The notes beneath the pieces are model-generated. The model searched no databases. It saw nothing but the letters and a program-made list of their open reading frames with translations, and was not told where the DNA came from. From assembly GCA_938044295.1 (NCBI GenBank), contig CALIRC010000021.1, positions 1 to 19,089 on the forward strand: a stretch of 19,089 nucleotides of DNA. Reading direction: 5' to 3'. How positions within the stretch are numbered: position 1 is the first letter of the stretch; every line of letters begins with the position of its first letter. A program made the position numbers and the translations under genes. The DNA comes from Minisyncoccota bacterium. Lineage in GTDB: Bacteria > Patescibacteriota > Minisyncoccia > Moranbacterales > GCA-2747515. Shown piece after piece: positions 8,901-15,755 of the stretch.

Positions 8901-9937
8901 AATCAGAGAAATGGCGCTTCACACTCACACAAACACCTGGAAAGCCAAATATTTTCCCAGATCCCCTTTTAATCACAGAGATTGAAGTCGATGGAAAGTA
9001 CAAAGATGCAGATACAGAGTTCTCTCTAGAAATCGTAGGTGCAGATATGGATGATGTCTCCGTAAAATGGGATTTTGGCAACGGCAAGACAAGTACAAAA
9101 AAAAAGGCGACGCACAAATATAAAAAAACAGGAAACTATACCGCGAGTGTTACAGTAAAAAACGCTGTAGAATCAATCACAAAAACCTTCCCCATAGAAA
9201 TTAAAAAATATCCCGAACGAAAGATACGCATCGAAGCAGTACTACCAAACCCTACCGGAAAAGACAGTGGCAAAGAATACATTCTTATCACAAACAAAGA
9301 CAAGAAAAAGGTGAATCTTGACGACTGGAGTATAGCAACAGGAAAAGACGAGGACAGCCTCAAAAATCATCCCTTTAAGAAAAAAATTACACTAAAAAAA
9401 GGTGAGTCTAAAAAGATCACGAGAAAGCATAGCGCAATCTCTCTAGGAAACAGCGAAGGAACGATCGAACTCAGGTCGCCAAGCGGCAAAGAAATCGACA
9501 GTGTCAGCTACGACTACACTGACGCAAAAACCATTCCAGAAGACGCACTGTACATCAAGGGAGAGTCAGGGTGGACATGGCAAAATACTATCAAAAGTGA
9601 AAACAGCAACAAAAGCACTTTTAATGCTTTAAGCAAAGAGCAGCAAGAAGAAATCATAGCTCAAGCTCTAGCCAATACAAAAGAAAATGAAAAGGAAGAT
9701 GCAGTAATTACACACTCAAAAAAAGCACAAGAGATTCTACATGAAAATGAGCAAGTGACAAACAAAAAATCACTCTGGCAAAAAATCGTCGATCGCATAA
9801 AATCGGTTTTCACAAGCGATGCACAAGCCAAACAAAAAACAACAAAAGAGATCCCTCGTCACTTCACAGACGATGTCTGCACAAAAAAACTGCACACAGA
9901 AAATACAATCACACAAAAGCTCTGCCAAAACCACTAG
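5954..9937 (+). CDS. Secreted multi-lamin-tail-domain (LTD) surface protein with PKD-like domain
   Basis: A 1327-residue exported protein. A signal peptide is visible: basic RHARPR, hydrophobic ILLLTGFFIICTF, and a likely cut near residue 31 (ELDA/QE). Seven lamin-tail domains follow, starting near 39, 230, 406, 570, 727, 876 and 1090. Most repeat a core of ITEFLPNPEG, EFIELYNP, GWTLSD, YTF and FALNNTGEE; the first and seventh are more divergent. Between repeats six and seven a PKD-like domain (about 1005-1090) carries VKWDFGNGKTS and HKYKKTGNYTASVTV. Linkers are Glu/Lys/Asn-rich and low complexity. The C-terminal 130 residues are charged, with two cysteines near the end and no sortase motif or membrane anchor. 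LTDs in bacteria occur on secreted nucleases and surface proteins; no nuclease domain is seen here, so an adhesive or structural surface role is inferred. ATG 5963 is an alternative start. Confidence 0.9.
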   Translation: MTHMRHARPRILLLTGFFIICTFLPHYELDAQEHTFEGLRINEILPNPVGKDAENEFIEIINTTDNTVSLSGITLSDRTEKNVYTFSQEVALEPQDLLTLFHSNDFNFTLNNNGDDLFLRTPDNTTIDTFTYTTAQEGESLNRGNTPYSAKPTPNEKNQLNPNLKNPTKEKEEVTNDISEDTPKEEETTNPKNNINDDNIQEKKEVPENQNTQEKPEKENVQDKTIYQKILISEILVNPYGKDTAGEFIELYNPHKTDITLENWKLQDTSKNGSYTFTDKTIKAESYYTIFRSEFGFALNNTGEEKVILKNPEDTISAEATFTAPAEGMSLNFSKAAWLPSITITPNAINNVTQALECRQTEEKDHTNNEHVEMEKSIDENTDTNQNTVSQGNAANKNNDDALPSILISEFLPNPEGADSENEFIELFNPSTQEVNLIGWTLSDTSKGGKYTFDKEKAIKSKGFVIIYRKEFTFALNNTGEEKITLTKPGGKISDETVYSETAQGNSYIKEGGIWKQTEKPTPGEENILHIAEIPNKNEESIKEEGKESEKVNENENTDQQSISEESFPTLSITEFLPNPEGEDALQEFIEIYNPQQEAVNLKNWTLKDNSKSGAYTFNDRTLQPGEYTAIYRSTSKIALNNTGEERIFLLTPTEKVVAQAVYSASQEGISYAFSKEKWQETTTPTPGAANIISAPIVEEEAAATEEKSKIQTEEKPETTILKNYPNIFLTEFLPQPNKEKNEVEFIELYNPTAEDHNLSQWIIKDASKNGSYTLPEKSIIKARSFFLIEKPAFTFALNNTGNEVITLIAPNSNTKDEAAYTGSTKGFSYARKILSPDEKFVPTSTPTPGKENNITNTGTEVTETKDENSGPFLPLILTELLPAPESGKEEYIEIYNPNNEEVALEGWELSDASVRGIYTFKASGTIDPGAYHTIYKSTYKFALNNSGAETVTLKDPSGKETSTVSYDGAQTNASYSRENIWESEKWRFTLTQTPGKPNIFPDPLLITEIEVDGKYKDADTEFSLEIVGADMDDVSVKWDFGNGKTSTKKKATHKYKKTGNYTASVTVKNAVESITKTFPIEIKKYPERKIRIEAVLPNPTGKDSGKEYILITNKDKKKVNLDDWSIATGKDEDSLKNHPFKKKITLKKGESKKITRKHSAISLGNSEGTIELRSPSGKEIDSVSYDYTDAKTIPEDALYIKGESGWTWQNTIKSENSNKSTFNALSKEQQEEIIAQALANTKENEKEDAVITHSKKAQEILHENEQVTNKKSLWQKIVDRIKSVFTSDAQAKQKTTKEIPRHFTDDVCTKKLHTENTITQKLCQNH

Positions 9938-10035
9938 GCTCACTCCAATCAAATGCCCTCGCCAATTTTCTTCACCACCAATAATATCGACAATCAAGAG
10001 ACATATGCCTCTGATCTTTGGGAATGTGTAACAAT

Positions 10036-10145
10036 AGGACTTACACACATGAGTATAATGACTAGGCAATTCAAAGATTTTCACGAGCAAAAGTCTACCT
10101 ATGGTGAGTGAAAAACGTAGATAGCACACCACATGCGTAAGTCCT
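10036..10145 (+). repeat. MITE-like element, copy 2 (subfamily B)
   Basis: Ends AGGACTTAC and GTAAGTCCT are exact reverse complements, and TA flanks the GGACTTAC...GTAAGTCC core on each side. About 85 bp of the left part is nearly identical to copy 3. It is shorter than the others because the taacgacaaagtaca segment is missing. It contains a TATAAT at 10054-10059. The 98 bp between the LTD gene stop and this copy hold nothing recognisable. Confidence 0.85.
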
Positions 10146-10168
10146 AAACAATTATTATGTCGCGCCAG

Positions 10169-10177
10169 TGATATAAT
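10169..10177 (+). promoter_or_regulatory. Extended -10 promoter placing the transcript start at the ATG
   Basis: TGATATAAT, with TATAAT at 10172-10177. The usual 6-7 nt distance puts the first transcribed base at or next to ATG 10184, predicting a leaderless mRNA. Confidence 0.55.
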
Positions 10178-10183
10178 ACAATC

Positions 10184-10873
10184 ATGAATATTCTCAGAAA
10201 GAGTGATTTTGGTATCGTTAGTATCCTTCTTGTAAATATCTACATCGGATGGAGTCTTATCAGTGGGGACATAGCCCTTAAAGAGGCTCTATGGATTCAT
10301 CTGTGGAGCATTATCGTCTTGAGCTTTCTATATTTTGTCTTTGTTTTATTATTTGGCAAAATATTCCAGTCTATGGGGAGGGATCTGATCGCATCTTTTG
10401 GTGTTGCATTCTCCCTCTTTCTGCTTGGCTTTATCTTCTTCATCTATGCCACCATCATTGGCGTATTTTTTATTGATCTCATTTCCCCTAAAAGAGATGT
10501 AGATTCTTTACTTATTTTTAACACTCTCAAAATCGTAACTCTTGCTCACTTAGTGACACTTACAGCCCTTCGGTTCAAGGCAACGAACACGCACACACTA
10601 CAAAAGAAATGGGCAAGCCTCCTATTTGCGGAGGGCACTTATGGTTTCATTCCTATTCTGAGCGTTGGCATTATAGCAATACTCCTAGATGGCACTCTAA
10701 GCTCTTTAGGTGTGATAATGAGACCTACATATTCAACTATACTTTACATTGCAACGTTTCTCGTAACGAGACTAATATCTGATATTGATACCTACAATAT
10801 CCTTAGAGGCAAAAGGACATATATCCTGCCTGACCGACGTATTTGGGATAAAGGTGGAAAATTAAAAACTTAG
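10184..10873 (+). CDS. Polytopic membrane protein, unknown
   Basis: A 229-residue protein with about six predicted transmembrane segments (roughly 10-27, 37-57, 68-97, 109-130, 147-168 and 183-198), including a long very hydrophobic third one. A basic tail (LRGKRTYILPDRRIWDKGG) is probably cytoplasmic. I do not recognise the family and see no catalytic signature. The promoter 7 bp upstream of the ATG predicts a leaderless transcript, which agrees with the lack of any Shine-Dalgarno and fixes the start. It runs convergently toward a gene remnant and the RDD gene on the other strand. MITE copy 2 ends 38 bp before the start. Confidence 0.75.
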   Translation: MNILRKSDFGIVSILLVNIYIGWSLISGDIALKEALWIHLWSIIVLSFLYFVFVLLFGKIFQSMGRDLIASFGVAFSLFLLGFIFFIYATIIGVFFIDLISPKRDVDSLLIFNTLKIVTLAHLVTLTALRFKATNTHTLQKKWASLLFAEGTYGFIPILSVGIIAILLDGTLSSLGVIMRPTYSTILYIATFLVTRLISDIDTYNILRGKRTYILPDRRIWDKGGKLKT

Positions 10874-10891
10874 AGACTATTCTACAGCATC

Positions 10892-11157
10892 TTACTTAAT
10901 ATCGTTCCATTCTTTCTTTGCTTGCAAATCATAGAGCGGTCCTTCGCAACCGACAACTGCATTCCGATCAGCACAAATACAAGCGCTCCCAACAGAAACA
11001 TCATTCTTTTACATTTCCATCTCAACTTTCACTGCTATTAAGTCATCCATAAGGCCGTCCTCATCCTCCTCGCTAAATCTACTTGCTTGCCATTTACTGT
11101 AAACTTGATATCTCTAAAATTACGTCCTCCATGACTAATTTGATCAAGCCTGTAAAT
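10892..11157 (-). pseudogene. Degraded minus-strand coding remnant
   Basis: The 310-bp gap between convergent genes reads on the minus strand as protein-like fragments broken by one frameshift and one stop. First ISHGGRNFRDIKFTVNGKQV, then a +/-1 shift near 11071-11082 leads into FSEEDEDGLMDDLIAVKVEM. An in-frame TAA at 11009-11011 is followed without shift by NDVSVGSACICADRNAVVG and GPLYDLQAKKEWNDIK before TAA at 10892-10894. Mixed charge and aromatic spacing look like former coding sequence. No family is recognised. It lies just downstream of the RDD gene on the same strand, so it may be the ruined second gene of that transcript. Chance is not excluded. Confidence 0.4.
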
Positions 11158-11183
11158 CCTGGTCTATGCTCACAAAAACAATA

Positions 11184-11690
11184 CTAAAAAAGCAAAAGTG
11201 CAAGAAATTGAAGGGTCAACACAGTAATAACTACCCATTTACGTGCTCGACTTTCAGGGTCAGTATAGGTAACCACTGATTTGGCAATATAATCGTGCAA
11301 TCCACGTTTCTGTGGCGTAAAAGCAGCGATGAGATAACCAATATTCAAAGTGATACTATTGATGAATTTTCCAAGAACTTCCCGCAAGACAACCTGCCCC
11401 AGTGATAGCCTTGAACCATCAATAGCAGTGACCTTACAGCCTACTGCCATCTTCCCAAAAGTAGCGCCATAGAAATGAGTAGTGATAACATAGTACAAGA
11501 AAACAATAGGGATAATCCATGGTGATATAAGTCCTGTCGAAGAGAGTAAGCTACCTACTGCAAATACAGCATCTTTTGTAAGAAGATTAAGCACATAAAA
11601 CAGAGGCACGCAGAAAAAAAAGATAATGATGAGTAAGTCAATAAATGATGCCGCAAAACGCACCCAAAAACCTGTGTAATTTTCTTTCAT
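11184..11690 (-). CDS. RDD family membrane protein
   Basis: A 168-residue RDD-family integral membrane protein. The N-terminal GFWVRFAASFIDLLI carries the Arg and Asp of the family name. TFGKMAVGCKVTAIDG follows the second helix pair, and KRGLHDYIAKSVV closes the domain. Predicted membrane helices lie near 12-32, 50-70 and 150-167. RDD proteins are thought to be transporters or membrane accessories; the substrate here is unknown. An ATG at 11729 would extend the protein by 13 residues, but a TATAAT on this strand at 11723-11718 puts transcription start near 11711, inside that extension, so the ATG at 11690 is preferred. A coding remnant lies just downstream. Confidence 0.88.
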   Translation of the reverse strand: MKENYTGFWVRFAASFIDLLIIIFFFCVPLFYVLNLLTKDAVFAVGSLLSSTGLISPWIIPIVFLYYVITTHFYGATFGKMAVGCKVTAIDGSRLSLGQVVLREVLGKFINSITLNIGYLIAAFTPQKRGLHDYIAKSVVTYTDPESRARKWVVITVLTLQFLALLLF

Positions 11691-11717
11691 GATAATACAT
11701 TTTTGTAGTGTGGTTAT

Positions 11718-11723
11718 ATTATA
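11718..11723 (-). promoter_or_regulatory. -10 element of the RDD gene
   Basis: TATAAT on the minus strand, preceded by TG. No good -35 is seen. The start near 11711 leaves a leader of about 20 nt to the ATG at 11690 and excludes the upstream ATG at 11729. Confidence 0.5.
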
Positions 11724-11855
11724 CAACATACGCTGTCATTGTATTGACATTCCTTAGTAAGATTATTCCAACATACACTCCTACAAAGATTAATGGAGCT
11801 ATTAATTCTCATAACAAGGAGTGTTAAAATAGTCACAATCTCTTTTTGCATAGCT

Positions 11856-11976
11856 AAGACTTACACACATGAGTATAATGACTAGGCAATTCAAAGATTT
11901 TCACGAGCAAAAGTCTACCTTTGGTGAGTGAAAAACATAAATATTAACATCAAAGTACAGCAAATACGTAAGTCCT
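11856..11976 (+). repeat. MITE-like element, copy 3 (subfamily B)
   Basis: The left end AAGACTTACAC has one change from the family end, and the right end ACGTAAGTCCT is intact. TA flanks the core on both sides. The left 85 bp nearly equals copy 2, and the right part (taacatcaaagtaca) resembles copies 1 and 4. It lies in the 424-bp gap between the divergent RDD and YdcF-like genes. The rest of that gap (11724-11855 and 11977-12114) shows no gene. Confidence 0.85.
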
Positions 11977-12114
11977 AATAGCATAAAAACAGCAGATATC
12001 ACACTGCATAGCTACACCAAAATCCGCCTAACATGTATTCCAAGCATGCGTAAAAATCACATCATCATAGCATAAGCACTCCACAAGCACCACAAATAAT
12101 TATTACAAAAAATC

Positions 12115-12645
12115 ATGACGGAAAAAACAGATAGGCACATTGGCATTATAATCATCCTCGGATCACCAAATGATGAAAAAGGCAATCTTTCTCCAATGGG
12201 TTTGGCACGTATAGAAAAGGGTTTCAAAGAATACACGAAAAGAAAAAATGGTGGTTGGAAAATTCTCCTCACAGGCGGATTTGGGGAACATTTTAATACA
12301 ACCAATAAACCTCATGCACATTACGCAAGTCAAATCTTACAAAAAATGGGAACACCTAAAAAAGATATTCTAACGTTTGCTGAAAGTAAGAATACTTATG
12401 ATGATGCCATTCAAGTACACAACGTATTACAATCAATAGAGGTACCTACACTACTAATCGTAACATCTGACTTTCACCTTGAACGCGTCAAGCTAATCTT
12501 CGATAAAATATTTAAAAAGAAAGAACTGCAGTATCGAACTACTCCACATCCAGATTCATGCACTCCCGCACAAAAAAATGAATTGATAGAGCATGAGAAA
12601 AAAGCAATAGAAAAAATACAAAAACAATCAACGCACAAAACATGA
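12115..12645 (+). CDS. YdcF-like (DUF218) protein
   Basis: A 176-residue soluble protein of the DUF218/YdcF/SanA-ElyC fold. Family landmarks in order: a hydrophobic first strand GIIIILGSPND, LSPMGLARIEKG, the Gly turn ILLTGGFGEH, the conserved AESKNTYDDA that follows the second strand, and VTSDFHLERVKLIF. No transmembrane segment or signal peptide, unlike SanA/ElyC, so it is predicted to be cytoplasmic like YdcF. The family binds nucleotide-type ligands in some members, but no reaction is established. Start ATG 12115 lacks a Shine-Dalgarno and no promoter stands out. The C-terminal 30 residues are highly charged. Confidence 0.88.
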   Translation: MTEKTDRHIGIIIILGSPNDEKGNLSPMGLARIEKGFKEYTKRKNGGWKILLTGGFGEHFNTTNKPHAHYASQILQKMGTPKKDILTFAESKNTYDDAIQVHNVLQSIEVPTLLIVTSDFHLERVKLIFDKIFKKKELQYRTTPHPDSCTPAQKNELIEHEKKAIEKIQKQSTHKT

Positions 12646-12785
12646 AAAAAAAATTACACATAGATCATTTAGCTCTCTGCCTGCCCAAGCACTTTTCAAA
12701 ACAATAATTATATGATTTACTACATTCAGTCCAATTATGAAACAATGCACTAACATTCCATCTGTCACTCAAAGGAGAGAATTCC

Positions 12786-13055
12786 GTGAAATCAAAAAAG
12801 TACACAGAGTGTCTCACATGTAAAAAATATCGTATACAACGTATTTTTATACAACACGCACTAATGGTGTTATTTACGTTTTCGATATGTTGGGCATATT
12901 TTATGAATGTAATTCTAGACGATGGTAAATGGTGGGTTCCATTCCTGACTAGCGTCATCGTCCTCATCATCCTCGGACTAGCTGAATATGTCGCATCAAC
13001 AAACCAAAAGATCCACGAGAAGATTTGGCACAAAAAAGGTATACTAAAAGCATAA
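12786..13055 (+). CDS. Small membrane protein with N-terminal CxxC, unknown
   Basis: An 89-residue protein starting at GTG 12786. AGGAG at 12773-12777 lies 8 nt upstream, one of the few good ribosome sites in the window, and supports the start. The N-terminus has CLTCKK, a possible half metal site or disulfide. Two transmembrane helices follow (about 24-42 and 50-68), then a basic tail (KIHEKIWHKKGILK). Family not recognised. It ends at a bidirectional terminator shared with the converging hydrolase gene. The 140-bp gap before it holds nothing visible except the ribosome site. Confidence 0.7.
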   Translation: MKSKKYTECLTCKKYRIQRIFIQHALMVLFTFSICWAYFMNVILDDGKWWVPFLTSVIVLIILGLAEYVASTNQKIHEKIWHKKGILKA

Positions 13056-13076
13056 AGCCAAAAAAAATAACGGTAT

Positions 13077-13117
13077 CAAAAACTGCCTCTACTGAAAAGT
13101 ACGAGGCAGTCATTTTT
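13077..13117. terminator. Bidirectional intrinsic terminator
   Basis: ACTGCCTC (13082-13089) and GAGGCAGT (13103-13110) form a perfect 8-bp stem with a further TACT/AGTA pairing inside. T-rich tracts follow on both strands (catttttatc rightward, agtttttga leftward). It lies between convergent genes ending at 13055 and 13135 and can serve both. Confidence 0.85.
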
Positions 13118-13134
13118 ATCATCAAAAAAAATCC

Positions 13135-13842
13135 TTACAATCGGATATACGAAGGCAAAAAATCTTCCTGAAAAATTCTCTTATTTTCAGGCATCATAAT
13201 CGTCTCATAAAATGAGTGTATTGTGGGTGTCATCTGCCACGCAACAATCGTAAACGCAACAATCACACCACTGTTAAAAAGCTTCCGTAAATCAATAATC
13301 TTAAGTGCTGTACCAAAAGATCGTTTCACCTTGTGGTTCATAAAATCCACACTATATACCTCATCCAGTACAAGGTGGATAAGAAAACCAAAAAATACAA
13401 AAAAGCCAAGCATCCAAGAAAAGAAAATATTATTTGTAAGGATATGGTAACTCACAGCTGACGTAAAGAAAAAAGAAAAAAGACCCGCTACCACACTGTG
13501 AATCGCACCACGATGCACCGTGAGGCGATGGAAAATACTCCACAACGGAAACCGAATAGTTAAAAAAACTAAAAAACCTAAAACCCACAACTCAAGAATA
13601 CTATAAAGAGCGCTGGTCGAAAAAACAGTAACAAGCGCAGCGAAAGTGCCTAAAAAAGAAAAAATGATGCGACTAGGATACGAATACTTCAAATCAACAT
13701 CTGGCAAAATCCCACCAATCATTCCACCAAGAGTGAGAATAAGTGCTTCAGGCGCACTTACATAATAAGCCTTCAATACAATCGTACTAAGAAGTCCCGA
13801 AGCCGCAGTTGCAACAGTTACATGTGTGTTAAAATTCGCCAC
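13135..13842 (-). CDS. YdjM-like membrane-bound metal-dependent hydrolase
   Basis: A 235-residue inner-membrane protein of the YdjM family (LexA-binding, inner membrane-associated putative hydrolase). Conserved polar residues sit among hydrophobic helices: H7 in NTHVTVATA, GGILPDVD with D48 and D50, the HRGAIHS motif (H110, H115), and HLVLDEVYSVD (H156, D160). These are the presumed metal ligands. The real substrate of the family is not established. The start is a GTG at 13842; it puts the conserved first His at the expected place, so an earlier start is unnecessary. Divergent from yebC, with 144 bp between them. Confidence 0.92.
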   Translation of the reverse strand: MANFNTHVTVATAASGLLSTIVLKAYYVSAPEALILTLGGMIGGILPDVDLKYSYPSRIIFSFLGTFAALVTVFSTSALYSILELWVLGFLVFLTIRFPLWSIFHRLTVHRGAIHSVVAGLFSFFFTSAVSYHILTNNIFFSWMLGFFVFFGFLIHLVLDEVYSVDFMNHKVKRSFGTALKIIDLRKLFNSGVIVAFTIVAWQMTPTIHSFYETIMMPENKRIFQEDFLPSYIRL

Positions 13843-13986
13843 AAAATTACAGTTTACACATTACATCAATTAGGAGACTAAACAGATCCATTTATTAATC
13901 ATCATACTACAAAAAAGAAATTTGCTTCTAAAAGAAAAAGTGATAGTCTTAAGATACAATATTATATTACCAGTAAATCTCTCTCT

Positions 13987-14697
13987 ATGGCAGGACATAG
14001 CAAATGGGCAAATATCAAACACAGAAAAGGAGCGCAAGATGCAAAGCGCGCAAAAGTCTTCTCCCGTGCAGCAAAGCTGATCATCTTAGCAGCTCAAAAT
14101 GGTGGCGCTGACCCAGAGACAAACTATCCACTCAAGACAGCGATTGACAGTGCAAGAAAAGTAAACATGCCAAAAGACAATATCGAACGTGCAATAAAAG
14201 CAGGTGCAGGCAGTGAAAATGACATTAAAATCGAAGAGGTTGTCTATGAAGCTATGGGACCAGAAGGTGCATCGATGATCATATTCTGCGCTACCGATAA
14301 CACAAACCGCGCACTCACTGATGTAAAAACCGCACTAAAAAAAACCGGTGGAAAGTTCGTCCCAAGTGGTAGTCTGAGTTTCAATTACAACCACGTAGGG
14401 ATCATCACGCTAGAACCTAAAAATGTAGACTCTGCAGAACTTGATGCAATCGACGCAGGCGCAGCAGATGTAATAACCGAAGAAAATAAATTAATCGTCA
14501 TAACAAGTCTTACAGATTTCCATACTGTTCAAAAAAAGCTTACAGAGAAAAAATACGAATTCATACACGCAAAAATCAGTTATGAACCCACACAAAAAGT
14601 GACACTCTCAGAAGCTGGCTTAAGCGCATTTGAAGCACTCTACGATGCCATAGATGAAATAGATGATGTCCAAGAAATCTACACAAACGTAGAGTAG
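13987..14697 (+). CDS. yebC: YebC/TACO1-family translation factor
   Basis: A 236-residue protein with the unmistakable start MAGHSKWANIKHRKGAQDAK, then DNIERAIKAGAG, YEAMGPEGASMIIFCATDN and NRALTDVKTALKKTGGK. Members were long called transcriptional regulators; recent work on the family supports a ribosome-associated role easing translation through proline-rich stretches. Full length. Possible -10 sequences (TACAAT 13955-13960, TATATT 13963-13968) lie just upstream without a clear -35. ruvC follows on the same strand as in many bacteria, but separated by 374 bp that include MITE copy 4. Confidence 0.97.
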   Translation: MAGHSKWANIKHRKGAQDAKRAKVFSRAAKLIILAAQNGGADPETNYPLKTAIDSARKVNMPKDNIERAIKAGAGSENDIKIEEVVYEAMGPEGASMIIFCATDNTNRALTDVKTALKKTGGKFVPSGSLSFNYNHVGIITLEPKNVDSAELDAIDAGAADVITEENKLIVITSLTDFHTVQKKLTEKKYEFIHAKISYEPTQKVTLSEAGLSAFEALYDAIDEIDDVQEIYTNVE

Positions 14698-14801
14698 CTC
14701 TGAAGCACATAAAACCCTACAAAAATTACGCACATGCATTTTTGCGCACAAAACTATTTACACAGCAGTCTGTCATCCGCAAATTGACTTGTCACTCAAA
14801 G

Positions 14802-14919
14802 AGGACTTACGCACATGAGTGAAATTTTAGGCAAAATCAAGGCTTTTCACGAGCCAAGGTCTACCTAAGGTGAGGGAAAAACGTAGAATTTAACGACAAA
14901 GTACACCGAGCGCAAGTCT
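14802..14919 (+). repeat. MITE-like element, copy 4 (subfamily A), inside an inverted repeat
   Basis: The left end AGGACTTACGCACATGAG equals that of copy 1; the right end gcgcaagtct is decayed and there is no flanking TA. The interior matches copy 1 (aaaatcaaggcttttcac, taacgacaaagtacac). It is flanked by ttgtcact (14789-14796) and agtgacaa (14923-14930), exact reverse complements. The remaining yebC-ruvC gap (14698-14788, 14931-15071) shows no gene. Confidence 0.8.
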
Positions 14920-15071
14920 GAAAGTGACAAATCTAGCGAAGGATCAGTATCAATAACGACAAATAATTAGCATTGAAGTCTGGCATACATACAATAAATC
15001 AATCCACATAATACACAGTAAAAGAAAAACAGAGATCTCTATCTCTGTAACCTAGTAGAACAAAAACACAA

Positions 15072-15596
15072 ATGCCTCATCAAAAATCATCCTATAGAAT
15101 TCTTGGTATCGATCCAGGCACAGCAATCGTCGGCTGGGCTATTCTTGACGTCATAGAAGAAAAAAATGAACCAAGCGTCGTCGCCTACGGTCATATCTCT
15201 ACCGCACCCACAGATTCCGACGAAATACGACTCGAGGAAATCGCCTCAGATCTCATAAAAATAATCGCACTACACAAACCAGAGGCAGCAGCAATCGAAC
15301 AACTCTTTTTTTTCAAAAATCAAAAAACAATCATCACAGTAGCGCAAGCACGCGGTGTCATAGTCCACACGTGTCACAAAAAAAATCTTACTGTTGCGCA
15401 CTATACACCGCTACAAATCAAACAATCCCTCACTGGTTACGGACGCGCAGATAAAAAACAAATCCAAAAAATGATCGTAAAAATCCTCAATCTCACTGAA
15501 ATACCTGAACCAGATGACACAGCAGATGCACTCACAGTAGCACTATGCCATGCCAACTCCTACAAATTTCAAAAAAAGCTGCGTACAGCATCCTAA
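15072..15596 (+). CDS. ruvC: Holliday junction resolvase RuvC
   Basis: A 174-residue endonuclease that cuts Holliday junctions symmetrically with RuvAB. The RNase H-like fold starts with ILGIDPGTAIVGWA (D14). The second acidic residue is E76 in AAIEQLFFFKNQ, and the last pair is D149 and D152 in PDDTADALTVALCH. QARGVIV and KKQIQKMI are also typical. All four metal-binding acids are present, so it should be active. ATG 15072 places D14 a few residues further in than in E. coli, which is normal. No strong promoter or Shine-Dalgarno was found in front of it. Confidence 0.97.
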   Translation: MPHQKSSYRILGIDPGTAIVGWAILDVIEEKNEPSVVAYGHISTAPTDSDEIRLEEIASDLIKIIALHKPEAAAIEQLFFFKNQKTIITVAQARGVIVHTCHKKNLTVAHYTPLQIKQSLTGYGRADKKQIQKMIVKILNLTEIPEPDDTADALTVALCHANSYKFQKKLRTAS

Positions 15597-15740
15597 AAAG
15601 CAAATATTATTACCTAAAGCGCTTACATACTTATGCTAAATAAATACTAGATTTTTAACATTTACTTATCGTTATAAGATTGATACCTAGGAAAAAGTAT
15701 TTACACACAATTATTTCTATGCTTTAATAACCCGATCCGA

Positions 15741-15749
15741 TGATATAAT
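15741..15749 (+). promoter_or_regulatory. Extended -10 promoter of the 7TM/ligase operon
   Basis: TGATATAAT at 15741-15749, with no clear -35. The predicted start near 15756 gives an unusually long leader of about 235 nt. The sequence before it (15597-15740) is AT-rich with no gene or strong terminator seen. Confidence 0.5.
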
Positions 15750-15755
15750 GACTTA

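Noticed and set aside
11744..11772. Plus-strand TTGACA at 11744-11749 as a promoter
   Set aside because: No acceptable -10 at 16-18 bp spacing and no gene before MITE copy 3.
14727..14737. ttacgcacatg downstream of yebC identical to 11 bases of the element's left end
   Set aside because: No further element sequence follows and no matching right end; too short to call a fifth copy.
5057..14919. The four repeats as a CRISPR array
   Set aside because: Units are about 120 bp, have terminal inverted repeats and are kilobases apart with genes between; no cas genes.
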